DNA from: Acidobacteriota bacterium
GTDB lineage: Bacteria; Acidobacteriota; Terriglobia; Acidiferrales; UBA7541
Assembly (NCBI GenBank): GCA_003224135.1
Contig: QHYO01000534.1
Coordinates: 1-9,528, forward strand
Length of the DNA stretch: 9,528 nt
Direction of reading: 5' to 3'
Shown piece after piece: positions 1-5,996 of the stretch. How positions within the stretch are numbered: the first letter of the stretch is position 1; each line of letters starts with the position of its first letter. Made by a program: the position numbers and the translations under genes. The notes beneath the pieces are model-generated. The model made no database searches. It saw only the letters and a program-made list of their open reading frames with translations, and was not told the origin of the DNA.

Positions 1-401
1 TCACACATTTGCGAAATGGTGACGGTATTCAATACCTGCAAAATGCTTTCGTTCACGCGACGCAACGGCTCGCGAACTGAGCACTTGGATGTCGCATCGC
101 AATTTCCGTGACTAGTCACGCACGAAGTAATCAGCACTGGACCATCAATCGCGGTGATGACTTCAAGAGCGCTGATGCGGTCCGGATCCTTGGCCAGCTG
201 ATACCCCCCCGTTGAACCGTGTTTCGCGCCGACCAGACCGTGCCGCGCCAACTTTTGCAAAACTTTCGCCATCAACGTGGTCGAGATGCCGTATTCTTCA
301 GCGACTTCGTTGGCGCTGCAGGCATGCATCTCGCTGCGATGCATTGCCAGATGCTTTACTGCGATCAGGCCGTAATCGGCTTTTTTGGAAAGTTTAAACA
401 T
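1..401 (-). CDS. Rrf2-family transcriptional regulator with Fe-S-type cysteines (3' end off the left edge)
   Basis: This is the N-terminal 133 codons of an Rrf2 regulator, translated by hand on the minus strand from the ATG at 399-401. It opens MFKLSKKADYGLIAVKHLA, the usual Rrf2 start. A winged helix-turn-helix follows at about residues 26-70 (SANEVAEEYGIS, then LMAKVLQKLARHGLV), with the wing motif GSTGGYQLA at about 62-70. Cysteines 94, 101 and 107 lie where IscR-type members bind a [2Fe-2S] cluster (IscR uses C92, C98 and C104). Here the first gap is one residue longer. There is a further Cys at 28. Family members are usually about 140-165 residues, so perhaps 10-30 are missing at the edge. 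No good Shine-Dalgarno is visible, only GGTGG touching the ATG, and I see no upstream in-frame alternative. It has its own promoter and a palindrome upstream, so autoregulation is likely. Control of suf/isc genes off the left edge is inference; cysteine or nitrosative-stress regulation is also possible. Confidence 0.9.
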   Translation of the reverse strand, partial: MFKLSKKADYGLIAVKHLAMHRSEMHACSANEVAEEYGISTTLMAKVLQKLARHGLVGAKHGSTGGYQLAKDPDRISALEVITAIDGPVLITSCVTSHGNCDATSKCSVREPLRRVNESILQVLNTVTISQMC

Positions 402-448
402 CCACCCGTACCACGCGCCCTTTGCATACGCCACATTAGGGCCATATG

Positions 449-463
449 CGACTGAATCAGTCG
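449..463. promoter_or_regulatory. Perfect 15-bp palindrome, candidate operator of the Rrf2 regulator
   Basis: The sequence is CGACTGA-A-TCAGTCG: two exact 7-bp arms around a single central base. It begins about 6 bp downstream of the predicted -10 box of the minus-strand promoter, so it covers the expected transcription start of the Rrf2 gene and ends 47 bp before its ATG. Rrf2 proteins are dimers that bind short inverted repeats, often repressing their own promoters. The assignment to this regulator is inferred from position and symmetry. Confidence 0.6.
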
Positions 464-469
464 GAATTG

Positions 470-498
470 AGTTTATGAGATTTTCCGTGAAAAGTCAA
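470..498 (-). promoter_or_regulatory. Sigma-70-type promoter of the Rrf2 gene
   Basis: Read on the minus strand, TTGACT (493-498, 5 of 6 matches to TTGACA) is followed by a 17-bp spacer and TAAACT (470-475, 4 of 6 matches to TATAAT). The predicted start falls at about 463, at the edge of the palindrome at 449-463. The leader would be about 60 nt. It is the best promoter match in the gap and is correctly oriented. Confidence 0.55.
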
Positions 499-499
499 C

Positions 500-528
500 T
501 TGTCATTTTTCCGGCTCTCGAGCATAAG
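500..528 (+). promoter_or_regulatory. Candidate plus-strand promoter, back to back with the Rrf2 promoter
   Basis: TTGTCA (500-505, 5 of 6 matches) and CATAAG (523-528, 4 of 6 but lacking the final T) are separated by 17 bp. The -35 box lies one base from the -35 box of the divergent Rrf2 promoter. If used, transcription would start near 535 and give the phosphoesterase gene a leader of more than 220 nt. The weak -10 keeps confidence low. Confidence 0.3.
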
Positions 529-724
529 TCCTTTGTACTCAGCTGAATATGGGGCGGAAAATCTTGCTCCTCTGGGGTTGGAGCAAAGACTCGGAAGCGT
601 GCGGGATGGCAGAAACGAATGTCGCCCCAGACCGGGAAGCTGAGACGCGGAGGGAACGGCGAGGCTCGACTGCCGCCAATGCACAAGCGTGCGAGAAAAA
701 AGGCTGAAGAAACCGACAGGATAA

Positions 725-741
725 GCCCGCGCTCGGCGGGC
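725..741 (+). promoter_or_regulatory. GC-rich hairpin in the phosphoesterase leader
   Basis: GCCCGC-GCTCG-GCGGGC forms a perfect 6-bp all-GC stem with a 5-nt loop. It lies 19 nt before the earliest possible start codon (GTG 761). No U-tract follows, so it is not an obvious intrinsic terminator. It may only be leader structure, and no regulatory role is shown. Confidence 0.3.
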
Positions 742-760
742 AATTGGGCGTCAGCGGACA

Positions 761-1894
761 GTGAGCAGAAGACAGAGTGCGCGGAGCGGGAAGAAAGGGA
801 GCGACGAAGGGGATGTGCTACTCTGCCGCGGCTGGTTGATTGCGAAAGGGCACGCGGGTGGCGAATTGAGATTTCGGACGGCAGCGGAAAAATCATTTGA
901 CTGGGTTGTCGTGGCGAGTGGAATCCTGCTGTGCGGGTTGACGCTCGTGTGTGCCGGCCTACTTTCCGCATCGGGCCAACATTTGAATACCCAGCAAAGC
1001 GTGAATACGCAGCAAAAGGCGAGTGCGGCGAGCCTTGCTAAGCCACTGCCGGGAACGTATGTGCTGGTGGGCGCGGGCGATATTGCCGGTTGTTCCTCGC
1101 TCGAGGGGGCCGCAGCTACAGCGAAGCTAATCGAAAAAATTCCGGGAACGGTTTTTGCGGCGGGCGACCTTGCGTATGAGCGGGGAACGACCGAGGAATT
1201 CAGCAAGTGCTACGGCACGACTTGGGGCAGGTTCAAGGACCGGACGCAGCCGGTTGCCGGGAATCACGAGTACAACTCCGCGAATGGCCTGGCATATTTC
1301 GCGTATTGGGGCGAGCGGGCGGGGCCACGGGGCAAAGGATATTACAGCTATGACCTGGGAAATTGGCACGTGGTAGCCCTGAATACGAATTGTGACGCGC
1401 CCGGAGTGGGAGGATGCGGAGCAGGCTCAGAACAGGAGAGATGGCTGAAGCAGGACTTGGCCGCGCATGCAAAGTCTTGCATCGTCGCGTACGGGCACCA
1501 CGCTCTTTACAGCAGCGGATTGCTGAAGAAGCATGCGGTGCATCCGGAGTTGCGGGATCTTTGGCGCGATTTGTATGAAGCGCATGCGGATTTGATGCTC
1601 GCCGGGCACGAACATTCCTACGAACGGTTTGCGCCGCAAGACCCTGACGGAAATCTGGACCCGGAAAGTGGGATTCGGGAAATTGTCGTGGGGACGGGTG
1701 GACGAAGTCATTCGCCGCTGGGACCTCCGGTGCCGAACAGCCAAGCGCGGAACGCCGACACATTTGGGGTACTGAAGGTGACGCTTTCGCCGGAGAAGTA
1801 TTCGTGGGAATTCATTCCGGTGAATGGGGAGAACGGATTTCACGATGCGGGCGAAGGAACGTGCCATGTCGCGAAGGACATGAAGCGGAAGTGA
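761..1894 (+). CDS. Exported purple-acid-phosphatase-like metallophosphoesterase
   Basis: This is a calcineurin-like phosphoesterase, predicted to hydrolyse phosphomonoesters (or diesters) outside the cytoplasm with a dinuclear metal centre. Numbering from GTG 761, the metal-ligand blocks appear in order: GAGDIAGC (D107), GDLAYERG (D136, Y139), AGNHEY (N168, H169), YGHH (H246/H247) and AGHEHSYER (H283, H285). The GDxxY, GNHE and GHxHxYER set is typical of purple acid phosphatases. A hydrophobic segment at about 46-70 (WVVVASGILLCG onward) is a signal peptide or anchor. Six Cys follow it (111, 150, 211, 219, 240, 368), consistent with disulfides. The start is uncertain. GTG 761 gives an atypical 45-residue basic N-terminus, while GTG 815 (GAAGGGG only 2 nt away), TTG 836 and TTG 866 (GGGTGG 4 nt before) give shorter leaders. 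TTG 866 leaves the most normal signal sequence. The gene is convergent with the hexosaminidase, with a 56-nt gap and no clear terminator. The substrate is unknown. Confidence 0.88.
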   Translation: MSRRQSARSGKKGSDEGDVLLCRGWLIAKGHAGGELRFRTAAEKSFDWVVVASGILLCGLTLVCAGLLSASGQHLNTQQSVNTQQKASAASLAKPLPGTYVLVGAGDIAGCSSLEGAAATAKLIEKIPGTVFAAGDLAYERGTTEEFSKCYGTTWGRFKDRTQPVAGNHEYNSANGLAYFAYWGERAGPRGKGYYSYDLGNWHVVALNTNCDAPGVGGCGAGSEQERWLKQDLAAHAKSCIVAYGHHALYSSGLLKKHAVHPELRDLWRDLYEAHADLMLAGHEHSYERFAPQDPDGNLDPESGIREIVVGTGGRSHSPLGPPVPNSQARNADTFGVLKVTLSPEKYSWEFIPVNGENGFHDAGEGTCHVAKDMKRK

Positions 1895-1950
1895 CCCGGC
1901 GGAGGGCCAGGAGAGTTTCCTCGCTGCGCGGTACGCGCTAACGTCGGTTG

Positions 1951-4068
1951 TTAAGGCTTGGCGGCGGTACATGTTCCTGATTGAGAAGCGGCGTCTACCA
2001 GTTTTCGCACTGCCGGGACTGGCATCAGCAGGAGCTGGGTTTTTGGTTTGCCGGCTTCGGCGAGAACGGCATTGAGCTGGGTTAGCTGATCGGTGGAGAA
2101 CGGCGCGCTGGCTGCAATCGCATCGAGAGCGCGCAAACCCGCGTTGCCGATGGCGGCGAGATCGCGCGAGGTCGCCACAACTTCATTGGCAAGAAACGAT
2201 TTTTGCGCCAGGGAAACGAATGTGGCATCGTTCTGGGTCCAGAGCGTGAACTGGCGGCGCAATTGGTTTGCGGCTGCGGAGTCGCGGCAGGTGCCGGCCA
2301 GGAATTTGTCCACAAGCTCTGAAAAATGCCGCCCGGAGTCACTCTCGAGCGGAACGGCGTCAACAACGCGGTTCAGTGGCGTCTGGCTGGTGGGTTCAGC
2401 TGCCGCGGTTTTCTCGCGCGAATAGTCCTTTACGGGCTCGACGACGTTTGCGAGAGTACGCAACGCTGAGAATTCTTCAGGCGTAGCAGGACCGGCAATG
2501 CGCTGCAACATTTTGTGGTAGTAAGTGCGATGCGTCAGTCCGAGCCATTCAAGACGCGCGCCGATGGCATCGAGCCGCGCGTACATGGACGCCGCATCGG
2601 TAGTGGATTGTGCCGACCAGAGACGCTCCGCAATGGCGGCGTTGCGCGGCCAGATGCGGGAGTCTACATTTTCGGCGTTCACGTATTCCGACCACATGCA
2701 GGATTCGCCGCCAAGGATCAACTTCTTCTGGTCGTCGGTGAGGTTTGCGGCCGGTCCACCCATGGGATCGACGGCGTAGTGACGAGCGGCGCTCCAGCCG
2801 AGATCGAGATAGTAGCCGTTTGAAAGAATCCCGTGATAGCCCTGCTGTGCGGCAGCGGCGAGCGATTGCTGACCGCGCCAGGATTGGATGACAATGTCCT
2901 TGGGCGCGCCGGGAATGAAAACTTCGTCCCAGCCTACGACCGATTTGCCGTGCTTGGTGACGATTTTCTGGAGGCCCTGACTGAAATATACCTGGAGTTC
3001 TTCGTTGGTTTTCAGATTGTGCGATTTTTTGAATTCCTGGATTTTTGGATTGGCGTCCCACTCCTTGCCGTTCACTTCATCGCCGCCAATGTGGAAATAG
3101 TGGTCGGGGAAAAGTTTGACCATCTCTCCTACCAAGTCGTCGAGAAACTTATAGGTTTTTTCGTTCGTAGGATCCATCGCGGGATCGAAGATTCCCCACT
3201 TGCGTTCGATGGAGTAAGGGCCGGAGCCGCTGGCAAGTTCGGGATAACCGACAAACCAGGCGGTGCTGTGACCGGGCATATCGAACTCCGGAACGACGCG
3301 GATGCCGCGATCGCGGGCGTAGGCGACGAGTTCGCGAATTTCATCCTGCGTGTAGTAGAGGCCGTCTGAGCCCAATTCGTGAAGCTTTGGAAATTTTCTG
3401 CTTTCGACGCGGAAACCTTGATTTTCCGAAAGATGCCAGTGGAAGACATTCATCTTGACGGCTTCCATGCCGTCGAGGTTGCGCTTGAGGACGTCGAGAG
3501 GAATGAAATGGCGGCTGACGTCGATCATGAGTCCGCGCCAAGCGAAACGCGGCTGGTCCTGAATGGTGACGGCAGGAGCGGCGAAACCGTTAGGCGATAC
3601 TTCGACGAGCTGGAGAAATGTTTGCAGTCCGCGGAGAACGCCCGTCGGATTTGCGGCGTTGAGCTTTGCGCCGGTCGCAGTGACTTCGAGCGAGTAGGAT
3701 TCGTCCTCGCCGAGTTCCTGAATTTCTTTGCTGGCGTGGTCGGTGTGAACCACCAGCGTCGCTTGCGCAGCATCGCGAGCGGACTTTGGGAGAAGTAGAC
3801 CGGTTTGACGGTGCAGTTGGATCAAAAAACGATCAGCGGCGCGATCGAGCCTGGACTCAGTGTGACCGGTAAAGGCAATCGTGAAGTTTGCGCCCACAGG
3901 AAGTGCGCCGCTTCCGGGCTTCACGTTTGCGGGCTGCGGAATGAGATTCCATGGAGGCTGGGATTGCCCCGTGGCAGGCGGAGCGAGGGCGATCGTAGCG
4001 AGCATCAGCGTTAGAAGGATTCCTAGAATATTACCGAAGAGCGGCAGGCCGAGGGTTGCAGACTTCAT
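1951..4068 (-). CDS. Secreted GH20 beta-N-acetylhexosaminidase
   Basis: A 705-residue glycoside hydrolase family 20 enzyme that removes terminal beta-GlcNAc or GalNAc by substrate-assisted catalysis. Residues 1 to about 34 form a signal peptide (hydrophobic 7-28, then APPATGQ). The GH20b-type domain follows to about 170. The catalytic barrel starts at WRGLMIDVSRHF (177-188) and shows FHWHLSENQGFR (209-220), EFDMPGH (261-267), HIGGDEVNGKEW (326-337; catalytic pair D330-E331), VGWDEVF (378-384), QSWRG (395-399) and GGESCMWSEY (453-462). About 200 mostly helical residues follow, including LANVVEPVKDYSRE (539-552), a stretch I recall as common in this subfamily. The frame stays open upstream to 4332, but that extension would overlap coaD and is basic and non-conserved. 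I chose ATG 4066-4068, which has GGAGG 12 nt before it and leads into the signal peptide. The gene is divergent from coaD across 207 nt. A role in chitin or peptidoglycan amino-sugar scavenging is inferred. Confidence 0.95.
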   Translation of the reverse strand: MKSATLGLPLFGNILGILLTLMLATIALAPPATGQSQPPWNLIPQPANVKPGSGALPVGANFTIAFTGHTESRLDRAADRFLIQLHRQTGLLLPKSARDAAQATLVVHTDHASKEIQELGEDESYSLEVTATGAKLNAANPTGVLRGLQTFLQLVEVSPNGFAAPAVTIQDQPRFAWRGLMIDVSRHFIPLDVLKRNLDGMEAVKMNVFHWHLSENQGFRVESRKFPKLHELGSDGLYYTQDEIRELVAYARDRGIRVVPEFDMPGHSTAWFVGYPELASGSGPYSIERKWGIFDPAMDPTNEKTYKFLDDLVGEMVKLFPDHYFHIGGDEVNGKEWDANPKIQEFKKSHNLKTNEELQVYFSQGLQKIVTKHGKSVVGWDEVFIPGAPKDIVIQSWRGQQSLAAAAQQGYHGILSNGYYLDLGWSAARHYAVDPMGGPAANLTDDQKKLILGGESCMWSEYVNAENVDSRIWPRNAAIAERLWSAQSTTDAASMYARLDAIGARLEWLGLTHRTYYHKMLQRIAGPATPEEFSALRTLANVVEPVKDYSREKTAAAEPTSQTPLNRVVDAVPLESDSGRHFSELVDKFLAGTCRDSAAANQLRRQFTLWTQNDATFVSLAQKSFLANEVVATSRDLAAIGNAGLRALDAIAASAPFSTDQLTQLNAVLAEAGKPKTQLLLMPVPAVRKLVDAASQSGTCTAAKP

Positions 4069-4181
4069 GGTGAGAGAAATCCTCCGTAAACGAGAATGCT
4101 GACGATTCCGCGGGAGTGCTATGTAGCAGCGGAACGGCGATAGTGGCATACTCGCAACGGAATGCGAAGCGCAAAATCGCG

Positions 4182-4202
4182 GGCTCCCGATTGGGGGCCA
4201 AT
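4182..4202. promoter_or_regulatory. Small inverted repeats in the hexosaminidase/coaD divergent gap
   Basis: Two overlapping symmetric elements share this site. GGCTCCC-GATT-GGGGGCC (4182-4199) can form a 7-bp RNA stem including one G-U pair. ATTGG-GGG-CCAAT (4190-4202) is a perfect 5-bp-arm repeat. A looser repeat, TTCCGC...GCGGAA (4106-4111 and 4129-4134), lies nearer the hexosaminidase. They sit in the 207-nt divergent gap, where operators would be expected, but arms this short also arise by chance. Confidence 0.2.
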
Positions 4203-4249
4203 GTGGACTGTTCCGGTGTTTTCTGACGCTGTGCTCGCTTCGCCTGCGA

Positions 4250-4255
4250 TACACT
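4250..4255 (+). promoter_or_regulatory. Possible -10 element for coaD
   Basis: TACACT, within TGCGATACACT, matches TATAAT at 4 of 6 positions and would start transcription at about 4262, 14 nt before the coaD ATG. No -35 hexamer at normal spacing is convincing. CTGACG (4223-4228) is 21 bp away, which is too far. Position upstream of the first gene of the unit is the main support. Confidence 0.3.
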
Positions 4256-4275
4256 AAGAAAGAATTCTCAGCCAA

Positions 4276-4758
4276 ATGAAAACGTCCATCGCCATTTATC
4301 CGGGCTCTTTTGATCCGGTGACGAACGGCCACCTCGACTTGATCGAGCGCGGCGAGAAAATGTTTGACCTGCTGATCGTCGGAGTGTTGCAGAACGCGGA
4401 AAAGACGCCGCTGTTTTCGGTGAAGGAGCGGGTGGAGATGCTCCGCGAAGTGACGAAACAGTGGAGCGACGTTGAGATCGATGTGTTCGGCGGCCTGCTG
4501 GTGGATTACGCGCGGAAGCGCGGCGCCGGAGTGATCTTGCGCGGGATTCGCGCGGTAAGTGATTATGAGTACGAATTGCAGATGGCGCTGATGAACCGGA
4601 AACTGGAGCCGCGGCTCGAAACGGTTTTCATGCTGCCCGGAGTTTCATACAGCTTTCTGAGTTCGAAGCTGGTACGCGAAATTGCGCAGCTTGGTGCACC
4701 GCTGAATGGGTTGGTGCCCCCGATCGTCGAAGAGCGCCTGCGGGCGAAGATTTCTTAA
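4276..4758 (+). CDS. coaD: Phosphopantetheine adenylyltransferase
   Basis: CoaD catalyses the penultimate step of coenzyme A synthesis: 4'-phosphopantetheine + ATP -> dephospho-CoA + PPi, in the cytoplasm as a hexamer. The 160-residue length is normal for the family. The nucleotidyltransferase signature appears as YPGSFDPVTNGHLDLI (8-23), with the T/HxGH element at T16-N17-G18-H19. RGIRAVSDYEYE (89-100) supplies the substrate-binding Arg region. SYSFLSSKLVREIAQLG (124-140) is the C-terminal ATP-binding segment. The start at ATG 4276 gives the expected N-terminus, with only a weak purine stretch (AAGAAAG) before it. It is probably the first gene of a plus-strand unit, and 88 nt separate its stop from the remnant start of the aminotransferase. 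Nothing is odd in the protein. Confidence 0.97.
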   Translation: MKTSIAIYPGSFDPVTNGHLDLIERGEKMFDLLIVGVLQNAEKTPLFSVKERVEMLREVTKQWSDVEIDVFGGLLVDYARKRGAGVILRGIRAVSDYEYELQMALMNRKLEPRLETVFMLPGVSYSFLSSKLVREIAQLGAPLNGLVPPIVEERLRAKIS

Positions 4759-4811
4759 AGGGTTCGTGGTGACGCGGGAGCGCAGTAGCGAATCAATCGC
4801 AGCAATCTACA

Positions 4812-4832
4812 ACGGCGGTCAGATTTCGCCGT
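4812..4832 (+). promoter_or_regulatory. Hairpin just upstream of the aminotransferase ribosome-binding site
   Basis: ACGGCG (4812-4817) and CGCCGT (4827-4832) form a perfect 6-bp stem with a 9-nt loop, 4 nt before the AAGAGGAG Shine-Dalgarno. No U-tract follows, so it is not a standard terminator. It could affect translation or mRNA stability of the downstream genes, or be incidental. Confidence 0.25.
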
Positions 4833-4846
4833 CAAGAGGAGAGAAA

Positions 4847-5006
4847 GTGAAGCTTACGGATCGTATCAATCGCATACAAGTGTCGCCAACTTCTGCGGTG
4901 ATTACGGCGGCGGATCAGGGATTTTCCGACGCCGGATCACATCAAGCAGGCGGCGATTCAGGCGATTCATGACAACTAAACAAAATATACGCCGACCGCG
5001 GGCATC
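4847..5006 (+). pseudogene. Disrupted 5' part of the aminotransferase gene (frame break plus in-frame stop)
   Basis: This is the natural start of the aminotransferase. A strong Shine-Dalgarno (AGGAG, 4837-4841) lies 5 nt before GTG 4847. The frame then encodes VKLTDRINRIQVSPTSAVIT and ends its homologous stretch at AADQ (to 4918). After one extra base (4919) the homology resumes in another frame from 4920: DFPTPDHIKQAAIQAIHDN, then TAA at 4977-4979, then TKYTPTAGI leading straight into the long frame at 5007. Class I aminotransferases of the aspartate type carry roughly 16 more residues between these two blocks, ending in the conserved GEP of the GEPDF motif. They are absent here. So there is a net frame-shifting internal deletion of about 47 nt plus a separate nonsense codon, which one substitution from AAA or TAC would explain. 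True decay, a local assembly error and an alternative start are all possible. Confidence 0.8.
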
Positions 5007-5993
5007 ATGCCGCTGCGCGAAGCGATTTGCGCGTGGCACAAACGCGAGTTGAAGTCGAGCTACGAGCCGAAAGAATGCATCGTCAATGTCGGCGGAAAGC
5101 ATGCGATCTTCAATGTAGCTAGCGTGCTGGTGCAGGCGGGGGACGAAGTACTGATTCCGGCGCCGTACTGGGTGAGTTTCCCCGACATCATCAAATACAC
5201 GGGCGCGACACCCGTATATGTGCAGACAAACGTGGAAGACGGATTTGCGGTGAGGGCCGAAGCGATTGAAAAGGCAATCACGCCGAAAACGCGATTGCTT
5301 ATTTTGAATTCGCCAAGCAATCCAACCGGGGGTGTGACGCCGCCGGGCGAATACGAAAGGATTCTTGCGGTCTGCAAGAAGCACAACGTTTGGCTGATGG
5401 GCGATGAGTGTTACTCGCACTTTACGTATGAGCCGAACAAGCCGTACTCGATTGCGAGCGCAGCCGGGGCGAAGGAAAACGTGATCATTATCGGCTCCGT
5501 TTCGAAAACGTTCGCGATGACCGGCTGGCGGATTGGCTATACGCTAGGGCCGGCTGAGTTAGTTTCGGCGGTGGTGAAGCTGCAGAGCCAGTCGACATCT
5601 AACCCGACGTCGATTGCGCAGCACGCAGCGCTTGCCGCGATGACTGGCACGATGGAAACGGTGCCCGTGATGCTCGCGGAGTATGCGAGGCGCCGCAAAC
5701 GAATCGTTGACGGCTTGAATGCGATTCCCGGCGTAAAGTGCCAGCAGCCGGGTGGAGCGTTTTATGCGTTTCCGGACGTTTCCGCGCATCTGAGCGGACC
5801 TCATGCGATGGCCAAGGACACGACCGAGCTTGCGACGCTGCTCCTTGAAAGAGCGCGCGTAGCTCTGGTGGGTGGAGATGCGTTCGGAGCTCCCGGCTAT
5901 TTGCGTATTTCGTACGCAACTTCGCTCGAACGGATTGAAGAAGGCCTGCGCCGGCTAGACAAATTCTTTTCGCGAGCGGAGGCCGCGGCTTAA
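5007..5993 (+). CDS. Aspartate-aminotransferase-family PLP enzyme, N-terminally truncated as sequenced
   Basis: This is the intact 328-codon remainder of a class I/II (fold type I) aminotransferase, most like the bacterial aspartate aminotransferase (Thermus type) of about 385-400 residues. Visible motifs are VGGKHAIFN (28-36), PYWVSFPD (53-60), NSPSNPTGG (101-109), GDECYSHFTYEP (132-143), the PLP-lysine block SVSKTFAMTGWRIGY (164-178; K167 forms the Schiff base and R175 should contact the PLP phosphate), QPGGAFYAFPD (247-257) and YLRISYATS (298-306; R300 should bind the substrate alpha-carboxylate). It would transfer an amino group between aspartate or a related amino acid and 2-oxoglutarate. 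ATG 5007 has no good Shine-Dalgarno and corresponds to an internal Met, so it is probably not the original start. The product as written lacks the N-terminal arm and GEPDF loop that help close the active site. The stop lies 3 nt before manA, suggesting coupling. Exact substrate is uncertain. Confidence 0.85.
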   Translation: MPLREAICAWHKRELKSSYEPKECIVNVGGKHAIFNVASVLVQAGDEVLIPAPYWVSFPDIIKYTGATPVYVQTNVEDGFAVRAEAIEKAITPKTRLLILNSPSNPTGGVTPPGEYERILAVCKKHNVWLMGDECYSHFTYEPNKPYSIASAAGAKENVIIIGSVSKTFAMTGWRIGYTLGPAELVSAVVKLQSQSTSNPTSIAQHAALAAMTGTMETVPVMLAEYARRRKRIVDGLNAIPGVKCQQPGGAFYAFPDVSAHLSGPHAMAKDTTELATLLLERARVALVGGDAFGAPGYLRISYATSLERIEEGLRRLDKFFSRAEAAA

Positions 5994-5996
5994 TTC

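Larger units (their letters stand above)
402..760. other. Divergent intergenic region with a long presumed leader
   Basis: No convincing gene lies in these 359 bases. They hold the palindrome and the divergent promoter pair at 449-528. Two hairpins follow. One is TTGCTCC/GGAGCAA (564-570 and 580-586, 9-nt loop). The other is GCCCGC/GCGGGC (725-730 and 736-741, 5-nt loop GCTCG). The plus strand becomes strongly purine-rich from about 760 to 812. An open frame at 619-900 is highly Arg/Glu-rich with no recognisable domain and overlaps the next gene, so I treat it as chance. The GC hairpin has no T-tract on the plus side, so it is not a standard terminator. Confidence 0.5.

Noticed and set aside
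204..210. Run of seven C inside the Rrf2 gene as a possible frameshift
   Set aside because: The protein reads GSTGGYQLA through it, exactly the expected wing motif, so the frame is intact.
564..586. TTGCTCC/GGAGCAA hairpin as an intrinsic terminator on the minus strand
   Set aside because: Only four T follow on that strand, and no gene is positioned to be terminated there.
619..900. Open frame of 93 codons on the plus strand
   Set aside because: Arg/Glu-rich composition from a purine-rich stretch, no recognisable domain, and it overlaps the phosphoesterase in another frame.
1926..1938. GCGCG-GTA-CGCGC between the convergent genes as a terminator
   Set aside because: The stem is only 5 bp with a 3-nt loop and there is no T-tract on either strand, so I cannot support a terminator.
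2833..3369. 178-codon plus-strand open frame inside the hexosaminidase
   Set aside because: Antisense to the GH20 catalytic core, with no recognisable domain. It results from codon bias of the real gene.
4069..4332. Upstream in-frame extension of the GH20 gene by 88 codons
   Set aside because: It would overlap coaD on the opposite strand, is very basic and ends just before a normal signal peptide. ATG 4066-4068 with an upstream GGAGG fits better.
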